DNA from: Nocardia rhizosphaerihabitans
GTDB lineage: Bacteria > Actinomycetota > Actinomycetes > Mycobacteriales > Mycobacteriaceae
Length of the DNA stretch: 64,000 bases
Assembly (NCBI RefSeq): GCF_014646295.1
Contig: NZ_BMNE01000001.1
Span: 62,001 to 126,000, forward strand
Direction of reading: 5' to 3'
Below, in pieces: positions 46,972 through 55,197 of the stretch. The notes below the pieces were generated by a model. That model saw only the letters and a list, made by a program, of their open reading frames with translations. It was not told the origin of the DNA and did not search any database. Numbering within the stretch: the stretch's first letter is position 1; each line of letters opens with the position of its first letter. The position numbers and the translations under genes were made by a program.

Positions 46972-47080
46972 AACTCCCCCTTCGCGAACCCGCCCAATCA
47001 ACGCGACTGCCGACCATACCCACAACCACCGACATTTACACTCCTGCTGCGGAACTCGTCGAAAACCCGCTACCGCACTT
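46972..47080 (-). repeat. Duplicated cas3 upstream region, copy 1
   Basis: Nearly the same as 50230-50335: CTCCCCCTTCGCGAACC, then CAACGCGACTGCCGACCATA and AACCCGCTACC. It likely contains the promoter and ribosome-binding site of the second cas3, now standing upstream of the relic and, at a distance, the cas operon. Confidence 0.7.
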
Positions 47081-47181
47081 CCTCATGCCCACGGGCAGCA
47101 CGTGTCGACCTTGAGGTCGTCGCCCTGGCTCGACCCATCCCCGCGCGGGACGAACGGCAACGACATCAAAGGCGTTGCGCT

Positions 47182-47834
47182 GGAACCGTTCCGCTCATGC
47201 GGGGAGAACTGGCTTCGGCCTGCTCCCCGCGCAAGCGGGGAGAAGCCCGATTGGCCGGCCGCGGGGAGCACTCGTTCATGATCCACAGGTCCCGGGGATC
47301 CACGGGCGCATTCCCGCTCGCGCGGGAAGCACCGCGTCAACTTCGAGTCGGGCCGCTGGATCGGGGGCTCATCCCCGCTGGCGCAGGGACCATTAGTGGG
47401 CGTATTGGGTCGAGCGGAAGGCCTCGGGTTCATCCCCGCTGGCGCGGGGAGCATATTGATTGACTGGGGTTCCCCCGAAGGAGACCGCGCTCGCCGCCCA
47501 GGGCACATCCCCGCTCGCGCGGGGAGCACATCGCCTCCACCGTCGTCGTCAACGCCTGCGCGGGCTCATCCCCGCTCGCGCGGGGCGCACCGAAACATCC
47601 TGACCAGCCGTGGCTTTCGCTAGGGTTCATCCCCGCTCGCGCGGGGAGCACCCCGACACCCGGCGGGATGTAGACCGAATCGAGGGCTCATTCCCGCTCG
47701 CGCGAGGAGCACCCGATCAGGTCCCGGACGATGACTTCGTCGAAGGGCTCATCCCCGCTCGCGCGGGGAGCACACCGGGTACCAGATCTCAGCCTCAAAA
47801 CCCCAGGGCTCATCCCCGCTCGCGCGGGGAGCAC
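47182..47834 (-). CRISPR. CRISPR array 2: degenerate and leaderless, 11 repeats
   Basis: Repeat starts at 47182, 47243, 47304, 47365, 47426, 47501, 47562, 47623, 47684, 47745 and 47806. Most carry substitutions (GGGCACATCC, GGGTTCATCC, CGCGAGGAGC, CGGGGCGCAC); the first two are badly eroded. The interval 47426-47501 is 75 bases instead of 61. An inverted repeat copy lies at 47220-47248 (TGCTCCCCGCGCAAGCGG). The right end joins the second cas3 directly, with no leader. Confidence 0.85.
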
Positions 47835-50229
47835 CCGGGGTGCTTGCTCCACGGACCAGCGCTTGGCCGCCGACACCGTCCGCGTCGTCGCGTACCCCGG
47901 CCACGAGCCAATCACGAATGGTCGAGTTCTCGGTGTGCGGCGGGCCCAGCAGATAGTCACCGGCACGTTTGCGCTGATCAGCCACGTGAATCTCCCACGC
48001 CGACTCGGCGTCTGCGAACGTCTCCGCCCAGCCCTCTGGAACAGTGAAACCCTCGGCATAGGCGTGCGCCACCAGGCCCGGAATGTCTGCGGGCACATCG
48101 ACACCCGACGAGCGCCTACCGGTCAGGACTGCGGCCGCGCGGAGCAAACGTGCTCGGCCGTAGACCTTTTCACATCCCTTGTCCAGCTTCGGGGGGATCG
48201 ATCCCCATTGGGCGCCGCGGATCCAGCAGCGCGGTCGGCTCACCCGGGTGGGGCGGCCCGAACGCAGGTGACGGTGCAGCCGGCCGATCCGCTGCAGAAT
48301 CAGGTCCACCGGCGCCAGATCGGTGACCAGCAGGTCGACATCGATATCGAGGGACTGCTCGATGACCTGTGTCCCGATGACCACCAACCGCGCCGGGCGA
48401 TCCCCGGTGCCCGGCGGGCCTAGTAGCCGACGCAACCGGTTCTCATACCGCGCGCGGTCCACCGACACGAACCGCGAATGCAGCAGCAGCACCTCGCCAG
48501 TGCCGAATCGTTGGTCTGTGGTCATCACCTCGAACAGGTGTTGAGCACGAGCGACCGTGTTGCACACCACCCCAGCAGTCCCGCCCTCGGCGAGCGCCTC
48601 GGCCAACCTGTTGGTCAACAGCTCAGCGTCGTCGTCGATGAAGTCGAGCGCGATACCGTCGATCGACCTACCCGATGCAGGGACCCTGCAGGACAGCTCG
48701 GGATGCGGCCACACCGAGATCGCGGGATAACCGACCGCGGCGGCGTCAACGGACTCGGCCCCCTCAGCGCGACCACTCCGATAGGCTTCCAGCAGGGCTA
48801 CACGCTGCGATGGCGGCAGCGTCGCGGACAACAACAGCACCGGAACACGGTAGGCGCCAAGCCATTCCAGGACCCGACAGAGGTAGGTCGACATGTAGCT
48901 GTCCGCAGCATGGACCTCATCGATCACCACTACCTTGTTCGCCAAACCCAGGTGCCGCAGCATCACGTGACGAGTCTTGAGCGCACCTCGAAGCACCTGA
49001 TCGATCGTGCCGACAACAAAGTTCGCCAGCGGACCCTTCTTCCCGACGAACCAGCCATGCGCAAGCACCGTGCTGTCTTCACAGTCCGAACCGATATCGA
49101 CGAAGCTCTGCCGCTTCAGCTGCGCATAGTCCTCGTTCAGCGCCGCCTTGCCGTGCGCGAGGATCATGCTGCCCGGCGTTCCCGACACCGAGTCCACCCA
49201 CTGGCGCACCCTGGCGAACATCGCATCCGAGGTCGCCATCGTCGGTAGTGCAACGAATACCCCACCCGCACCGAACCTTTCAGCAAGAACTTCGGCAGCG
49301 AGCAGCGCGGCTTCGGTCTTTCCTTCCCCCATTGGCGCCTCGATGATCATCAAACCCGGCTCGGGCAGCTCGCAGGCGATCCGCAGGCACTCCTGCTGCA
49401 AGGGCCGCATCGGATCCTCACGTGCGAACCGCGACCGGAACAACTCCTGACGGGTAGGCTCCGAATCCGTAGCCGCCCCCGCCGGAGACCACGCCTCGGG
49501 CAACCCGAGCAGCGTCCACGCCTTGACAGCCTCGACGCTCGATACCCGCTGACTGTCCAGCGGGAACAGGTCTTGGTTGCTGGCGATCCAGTCGGTCACG
49601 ATCACCGCTGCCGTCAGAAGTACCTGCTGCATCGTCGACAACCGGACCGTGGCCCAATCAGCTACCCGATCCGCAGCACCGGTCCGGACTGTTACCAACG
49701 TGATCAACTCGCTGCGAGCATCACCCCACTCCGGCCCACCCCACAACGAACGCCCGCCATTGATCGCGGCCTGAATCTGGCCCACTGTCGCGGGAACTCC
49801 ATGATGGCTTCCTATGACCACCGCATAGGTCGACGCCACTCGCTTCGACCAGCCTTGGTCGACGAGGAATTTCTCCAGAACTATTTGGCCGGCCAGTCCA
49901 TGCGGCAACAACTTCCGGTCCACCGGCATCCCCACTGCAGGCAAACCGTGATCGTGCATGCGATCGAACAGCTCTGGCACTTGACACGCGAAGGACGGAG
50001 TCAGCTTGCCGACGTCATGCAAGCCAGCCAACCAGCAGAACAAGATTCGCGCGTCTGCCAGTCCCCCGGGCAGACCATCAGCCAACAGGGCCCGAACATG
50101 TTCCGGCAGCCAGTGATCCCATACCAGACCAGCCACCGCCGACGAATCAGCCAAATGCCGAAACAACGACAGACTGCCTCCAGCACGATCGCTCTTTGCC
50201 CACGCAGACATCACCGCTGACGAAACCAC
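47749..50229 (-). CDS. cas3: Second Cas3, C-terminally truncated and fused to array 2
   Basis: About 826 codons. GTG at 50229 follows AAAGGGGGGAG; an ATG at 50211 is an alternative. HD: LAGLHDVGKLTPSF. Helicase motifs: EAPMGEGKTEAALLA, VVIDEVHAADSYM, LLSATLPPSQR, ILQRIGRLHRH. After GVRDDADGVGGQALVRG, at about 47835, the frame enters the CRISPR array; the last about 29 codons are array-encoded and end at a TGA inside a repeat. The Cas3 C-terminal domain is therefore cut short. It belongs to a different Cas3 subfamily from the operon copy. Confidence 0.85.
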   Translation of the reverse strand: MVSSAVMSAWAKSDRAGGSLSLFRHLADSSAVAGLVWDHWLPEHVRALLADGLPGGLADARILFCWLAGLHDVGKLTPSFACQVPELFDRMHDHGLPAVGMPVDRKLLPHGLAGQIVLEKFLVDQGWSKRVASTYAVVIGSHHGVPATVGQIQAAINGGRSLWGGPEWGDARSELITLVTVRTGAADRVADWATVRLSTMQQVLLTAAVIVTDWIASNQDLFPLDSQRVSSVEAVKAWTLLGLPEAWSPAGAATDSEPTRQELFRSRFAREDPMRPLQQECLRIACELPEPGLMIIEAPMGEGKTEAALLAAEVLAERFGAGGVFVALPTMATSDAMFARVRQWVDSVSGTPGSMILAHGKAALNEDYAQLKRQSFVDIGSDCEDSTVLAHGWFVGKKGPLANFVVGTIDQVLRGALKTRHVMLRHLGLANKVVVIDEVHAADSYMSTYLCRVLEWLGAYRVPVLLLSATLPPSQRVALLEAYRSGRAEGAESVDAAAVGYPAISVWPHPELSCRVPASGRSIDGIALDFIDDDAELLTNRLAEALAEGGTAGVVCNTVARAQHLFEVMTTDQRFGTGEVLLLHSRFVSVDRARYENRLRRLLGPPGTGDRPARLVVIGTQVIEQSLDIDVDLLVTDLAPVDLILQRIGRLHRHLRSGRPTRVSRPRCWIRGAQWGSIPPKLDKGCEKVYGRARLLRAAAVLTGRRSSGVDVPADIPGLVAHAYAEGFTVPEGWAETFADAESAWEIHVADQRKRAGDYLLGPPHTENSTIRDWLVAGVRDDADGVGGQALVRGASTPGAPRASGDEPWGFEAEIWYPVCSPRERG

Positions 50230-50335
50230 TACTCCCCCCTTTCGCGAACCCACCCGACCAACGCGACTGCCGACCATACCCACGCCCACTGACAATTACA
50301 CTCCCCCAGCAAAATTCGGCGGAAACCCGCTACCA
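50230..50335 (-). promoter_or_regulatory. Upstream region of second cas3, duplicated at 46972-47080
   Basis: Contains CAACGCGACTGCCGACCATA and AACCCGCTACC in common with the copy left of array 2. It lies between array 3's oldest end and the second cas3, so it should hold the cas3 promoter. No -10/-35 assignment is safe. Confidence 0.6.
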
Positions 50336-50371
50336 CCCGGAGCGCCTCGTCTGGATCACGAAGGTGGGGCG

Positions 50372-52171
50372 GGGCTCATCCCGCTCGCGCAGGGAGCACG
50401 GGCCGGGGCGACGTCCAGCCATCGTTATTCAGGGCTCATCCCCGCTCGCGCGAGGAGCACGCTGGCATGGCATCGCGATTCGAAACCGAGCTGGGCTCAT
50501 CCCCGCTCGCGCGGGGAGCACGGGCTCGTCCACGCCACCTGCACCTCGTACAGGGGCTCATCCCCGCTCGCGCGGGGAGCACGTGCCGTCGTCCGTCTTG
50601 ATGACGCCGGTGCCGGGCTCATCCCCGCTCGCGCGGGGAGCACAACCCCGGCAAGGCCTACAGCAGGCCCAAGGTGGGCTCATCCCCGCTCGCGCGGGGG
50701 GGCACGTGATACCCGAGTCGCCGTTCAGAATCCCGAGGGGCTCATCCCCGCTCGCGCGGGGAGCACTTCAGGTCGCGCTGCGAATCCTCAAGATCCTTGG
50801 GCTCATCCCCGCTCGCGCGGGGAGCACCCCGTAGCTGTCGGACTGGTCCTCGCCGCTGTAGGGCTCATCCCCGCTCGCGCGGGGAGCACTCCTCGAGGAC
50901 GTCGAGGTTCTCGCGCTCGACGGGCTCATCCCTGCTCGCGCGGGGAGCACGCGAATCCACGGTGCACCGATGCAGGCGGCTCGGGCTCATCCCCGCTCGC
51001 GCGGGGAGCACGAACACCGCTCGCTGCCCGCCGGCGACTTCGAGGGCTCATCCCCGCTCGCGCGGGGAGCACCACACACAAACGCGAAAAGGGGCTGAAG
51101 CGTCGGGCTCATCCCCGCTCGCGCGGGGAGCACAACGTGCTGCGCCGGGCCTACATCATCGGCCTGGGCTCATCCCCGCTCGCGCGGGGAGCACGTCATC
51201 ATCTGTGTGGTGCGAGCGATGGTCGCGGGCTCATCCCCGCTCGCGCGGGGAGCACACGCAGTGTGCAAAGTCGATGGCGTAGCTCGCGGGCTCATCCCCG
51301 CTCGCGCGGGGAGCACGGTGAGCATTTCGAGTCGACCGGCGGTACCGGGGGCTCATCCCCGCTCGCGCGGGGAGCACCGCGCGTTACGCTGGGACGATTC
51401 ACGTTCACCGGGGCTCATCCCCGCTCGCGCGGGGAGCACTTGAGGAGTTCGGCGCGGCTGACGCGGATCTGGGGCTCATCCCCGCTCGCGCGGGGAGCAC
51501 TATGTTCATCGTGTTCTCCTTCTTCGCGATCCGGGCTCATCCCCGCTCGCGCGGGGAGCACCAGCCGGTCACCGATACCGGCAAGGTCGGCGCGGGCTCA
51601 TCCCCGCTCGCGCGGGGAGCACCCACATGGTTTGACGCAAGCCGGGCGAATTCGGGGCTCATCCCCGCTCGCGCGGGGAGCACGACCACTCGGCGATTTC
51701 CAGCGCCGCCAGTCGGGGCTCATCCCCGCTCGCGCGGGGAGCACTCACGGGTTCACGAGAACTCAAGTACAGCTCCGGGCTCATCCCCGCTCGCGCGGGG
51801 AGCACGCGGGAGCACAACTGCGCCGGAGGGTTCGCCAGGGCTCATCCCCGCTCGCGCGGGGAGCACCGGCGTAACCCAGTCACCGAGTCACGTCGCAAGG
51901 GCTCATCCCCGCTCGCGCGGGGAGCACATCAGGTCATTCGGGTTCGGCAGACTCCCTTTGGGCTCATCCCCGCTCGCGCGGGGAGCACTCGCGGGTGATG
52001 AGGACGTATTCGCCTTCGTCGGGCTCATCCCCGCTCGCGCGGGGAGCACCGGTCCAGGTCTGCGGCGGTGCCGCGGAACGCGGGCTCATCCCCGCTCGCG
52101 CGGGGAGCACGACTGGGCCCGCGAAGACGGTGTCGCGACCTGGGGCTCATCCCCGCTCGCGCGGGGAGCAC
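50372..52171 (-). CRISPR. CRISPR array 3, type I-E, 30 repeats
   Basis: 30 repeats, 29 spacers, period 60-62 bases, same repeat as array 1. The left-end repeats are imperfect (a one-base deletion and CGCAGGGAGC at 50372; CGCGAGGAGC at 50432; an extra G at 50676), and CCTGCTCG occurs at 50922. From 50983 rightward all are identical. This gradient shows that spacers are added from the right (leader) side. The largest array in the window. Confidence 0.95.
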
Positions 52172-52250
52172 CTAACCGACCTGTATGTTTACAAGCCAAA
52201 CAGCGAAATCTTTTCACTTTCGATCAGTCTCCTCGCTAGCCTGGCGACTG
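52172..52250 (-). promoter_or_regulatory. CRISPR array 3 leader
   Basis: Starts CTAACCGACCTGTATGTTTA and holds TTTTCACTTTCGATC 40 bases from the last repeat. Parallel to the leaders of arrays 1 and 4 but more diverged in the first 40 bases. Confidence 0.7.
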
Positions 52251-52830
52251 CATCCCGTCCCTAACCCTCCCCCTACACCGTAGCGTCAGCGGGACCCGGA
52301 AACGGCCTAACAACCTTGGTTCAACTGTCTTCCTCCCGTCGCCGCAGGTAAGCATCCGCGTCAGGTGGTCGGTAGTTACAGCCCGACAGGCGTCAACGCC
52401 AGAGCCTTCGGCACGATCGTTCCTCACCCCCTCAGGCGGCCAGGCTGCGAGGAGGGCCCTACGGTCACGCACTTCTCCACGCAAACGAGTGAAGAATCGC
52501 GTCCATGCGGTGCTCGCCGGCCACCGCAACCCACGGTCGACGTCAGAACAACCGTAGCCACAGCCATCCGAGGCACCGTGAAACCTGGTGAGACCTTAGA
52601 CGCGAGTGCCGAAGAGCATGGAGCACAACACCGAAGAACCTGGCGGGACCGTCACCGCAAATGCGAGGCTGACAAGGTCTCGAACCAGCGCCCGTCGCAT
52701 ACGTGCGGTCTTTAGGCACCTTGAGTCAGGCACCTTCGGTCTCACTTGACACAGCCGACCGCAGGTCTGACAACGCAGCACGAGATCGATTGCATCTCAA
52801 GGTGATCCCATCGCCCAAGCCGACGGCCAC
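52251..52830. other. Gap between array 3 leader and HNH gene
   Basis: About 580 bases with no supportable gene or hairpin. It may hold the promoter for the endonuclease VII-like gene. Confidence 0.45.
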
Positions 52831-53832
52831 ATGAACGTCTTCCGAACCCACCACCGCCGCTCCAGATCACAGGAAGTCGTCGACAGCAGCTGCCATCGCG
52901 TGTGCCAACGCCAGCGCGTCAGGCTCGATCCGGCTGTCGCCCAGCAGATCTGCGGAGCAGACATTGCCTTCGAACTTGTCGTATCCGACGCGGACACTGC
53001 GCGTATGAGGATTCTTCGAACCGACGGCGAGTTCTACGAGGAGGCGGCGATCAGCCTCGCACGTACGCCGGAGCTCTGGCTCGAGCAGGAGCTCGTTGAT
53101 TTGCGCGCAAGGCTGCTCGATGCGAACGGGGTGTGTCGGCCGCACGCGGTCGCGCCGGACGGTGTCACCTACATCGACACCAGACGACCATGGAAGCAAC
53201 GGAACTGGGCTGTATTCAGACGGGTATCGGTGTCCCTGCGGAACCGGCCACACCTTTCCAATTACCGGCTCGTCGGCGAGTGGGAGCTGCTGCGCACCAC
53301 CACGAGCGTGGAGCGCCCACGCCTGTCTCACAACGAGAAGGCCTCCCGAGTCCAACACTCGATCGCCGCCGCCGAAGAAGGCGCTCGCAGGCGAGCGGCC
53401 AAGGCACTCAAGCAACTCGACAACGACCTCATGCTCAGGGCTCTGGTCGAGCGGCTGACACAGCTCGACCGTAGCGAGTGGGCACGACTGTCCGACTACC
53501 TTCCTCCGGGGTTGTCCCAGGTCAAGCTTCGGCGGGTCATGGTGGAGCTGTTACTCCACCACCAGTGCGGCTGCTGCGCGGTTTGTGGCCGGCGCCTGTA
53601 CGGCAAGATCTCGCCTTCTCGCCGTTTCCGCCAGGCGGTTCTCGATCACGACCACGACACCGACCTCGTCCGCGGTGCGCTCTGCGTCAGTTGCAACAAT
53701 GCCGAAGGCGGTTCGCTGATCAACTGGACACCCGAGCTGGAACTCCTGCTCGATGCCTACCGCGCGAACCCGCCCGCTGCAGCCTTCGGATGGAACTACG
53801 GGCAACCCGAGGCCCTCTCACCGTGGTGGTGA
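52831..53832 (+). CDS. Endonuclease VII-like HNH/beta-beta-alpha nuclease
   Basis: 333 residues. The C-terminal part has the endonuclease VII pattern: CAVCGRRLYGK, then AVLDHDHDTDLVRGALCVSC and NNAEGGS, i.e. paired CxxC zinc ligands and the DHDH catalytic core. The N-terminal 230 residues are unfamiliar and helical (HSIAAAEEGARRRAAKALKQ). The start is uncertain; an ATG near 53006 would remove 60 residues. Such nucleases are usually phage- or element-borne. Its place beside an active-looking CRISPR leader is noted but may be chance. Confidence 0.75.
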   Translation: MNVFRTHHRRSRSQEVVDSSCHRVCQRQRVRLDPAVAQQICGADIAFELVVSDADTARMRILRTDGEFYEEAAISLARTPELWLEQELVDLRARLLDANGVCRPHAVAPDGVTYIDTRRPWKQRNWAVFRRVSVSLRNRPHLSNYRLVGEWELLRTTTSVERPRLSHNEKASRVQHSIAAAEEGARRRAAKALKQLDNDLMLRALVERLTQLDRSEWARLSDYLPPGLSQVKLRRVMVELLLHHQCGCCAVCGRRLYGKISPSRRFRQAVLDHDHDTDLVRGALCVSCNNAEGGSLINWTPELELLLDAYRANPPAAAFGWNYGQPEALSPWW

Positions 53833-54212
53833 GCGGACCGGCACCGGGGCTGCGGCCATGTCGGTACCTCGTCCATGGTGAAGCCGTCGATGGTCACCGG
53901 GCAGAGGAGAACAACGTGGCCGATTCAGCCCGTGCCCTCCTTGCCCGACTGTTGTCGCGTTAAGCCTGTTCGAAGAGAAGTCGGCTGCTATACCCGACAG
54001 CACGTCAGCGGACAGATCGGCCAGCAGCTCGGAGACACGAACCCCCGACGGTGATGCCGACGTGCTGCAGCGGCCATCCGAGAAGGTTTCCCGACTCCGA
54101 GATCGACTGCGGTGAATCTGCCAATGGCCCGTCTTTTGCCCCCAGTGGAACCAGAGCCCCGGGTTCGATAGCTTGTATCGCTGAAGGGTGTCCGAGGGGA
54201 GGGGGAACAGGC
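53833..54212. other. Non-coding gap before the type VII toxin operon
   Basis: About 380 bases. Probably contains the promoter of the toxin operon; a GGGGAGGGGG purine run at 54196-54205 is the ribosome-binding region of the next gene. Nothing else recognised. Confidence 0.5.
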
Positions 54213-54602
54213 ATGCCCGAGGTCGAGGTTGACTCTGCACGGTTGCGGTCGGAGATCGCCGCGTTCTACGCCGGGTTTGGAGCGCCGAGCGAGCTGACGG
54301 CGGCGTTCGAGTCCTCGGCGCTGCTGGTGCCGCTGACCGGCCCGGAAGACCGGGTATTCACCCTGGAATCCGGTGGCATCGCCTGGTTGTGCGCGTTCAC
54401 CGGAATTCCCGAATACGCGCGGTTCATGACCGCGCGGGGAGTGGTCGCCGACCAGGAGTACCGGTTCCACACCTTCCTCGGCCGCCGCCTGCGAGAGTTC
54501 GCGGCCGCCCAACCGGAGCCGACCGGTGTCGCGGTGGACATGCTCGGCGCCCACCCGATGACCTTCCCGCCGGACGTGTCCGAAGACCCGGCCGATGTCT
54601 GA
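54213..54602 (+). CDS. Small protein of the type VII toxin operon (SseB-like)
   Basis: 129 residues; the ATG at 54213 follows a GGGGAGGGGG run. The pattern LLVPLTGPEDRVFTLESGGI then AWLCAFT and FMTARG resembles SseB-type or ESX-associated accessory proteins. It overlaps the next gene by 8 bases. Likely a chaperone or adaptor for the secreted toxin; inferred from the operon. Confidence 0.6.
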   Translation: MPEVEVDSARLRSEIAAFYAGFGAPSELTAAFESSALLVPLTGPEDRVFTLESGGIAWLCAFTGIPEYARFMTARGVVADQEYRFHTFLGRRLREFAAAQPEPTGVAVDMLGAHPMTFPPDVSEDPADV

Positions 54603-55197
54603 TCTGAATGTCGATCCCGCCCTGCTGACCCAGGCCGCGAACGGGATCACCGGCATCATCGACGAACTCTCCGACCTCGGCGTCGGCGAAACCGGCGCCG
54701 TCGGGCGTGGCTTCTCCCAGTTGGCGATGTCGGCGATGGAAGCCGGAAAAGCCAACGTGCAGACCACCTTCGAGACTTTCACCGAACGCTGGTCCTGGGG
54801 TATCAGAGCGCTGGTGCAGTCCGGCAACGAGATCGCCAAGATCCTGGATCTGTCGGCAGGCCGCTACTACCTGATCGATCAGCAGGCCTCCAACGCGCTC
54901 AAGCAGGCCTTCACCCACCTCGCCGGGAACCCGCACGCGAGCAAAGAAGACATCGAGAAGATGGACTGGGGCCAGGTGCTGTCCAACAACACCTGGAACC
55001 TCGCCGCGCAGCCCAACTACAGCGCGTCCTCGTTCGGCGACGCGTTCTCCCATATCGGTGACAACGTGTCGACGTTGGGATCGGCAGGTCAGTACCTACT
55101 CGAGAATCCGGACAAGGCCTACAGCCTCGACACCGGCGTGGCCGCCCATGTCGCCGAGATCAAGCAATCACAGCAACCTGGCGGGGGAACGCAGTAG
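54595..55197 (+). CDS. WXG100-like type VII secretion partner
   Basis: 200 residues, helical, beginning MSDLNVDPALLTQAANGITG, with an F-x-x-R-W-S-W-G turn (ERWSWG) between two helices as in WXG/ESX-type proteins. It directly precedes the RHS toxin (next base after its stop) and probably pairs with its N-terminal WXG-like region for export. The acidic Gln/Gly-rich tail is typical of small secretion partners. Confidence 0.7.
   Translation: MSDLNVDPALLTQAANGITGIIDELSDLGVGETGAVGRGFSQLAMSAMEAGKANVQTTFETFTERWSWGIRALVQSGNEIAKILDLSAGRYYLIDQQASNALKQAFTHLAGNPHASKEDIEKMDWGQVLSNNTWNLAAQPNYSASSFGDAFSHIGDNVSTLGSAGQYLLENPDKAYSLDTGVAAHVAEIKQSQQPGGGTQ

Noticed and set aside
47101..47150. Further eroded repeat left of array 2
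   Set aside because: CATCCCCGCGCGGG resembles the repeat core but is out of register with the 61-base period.
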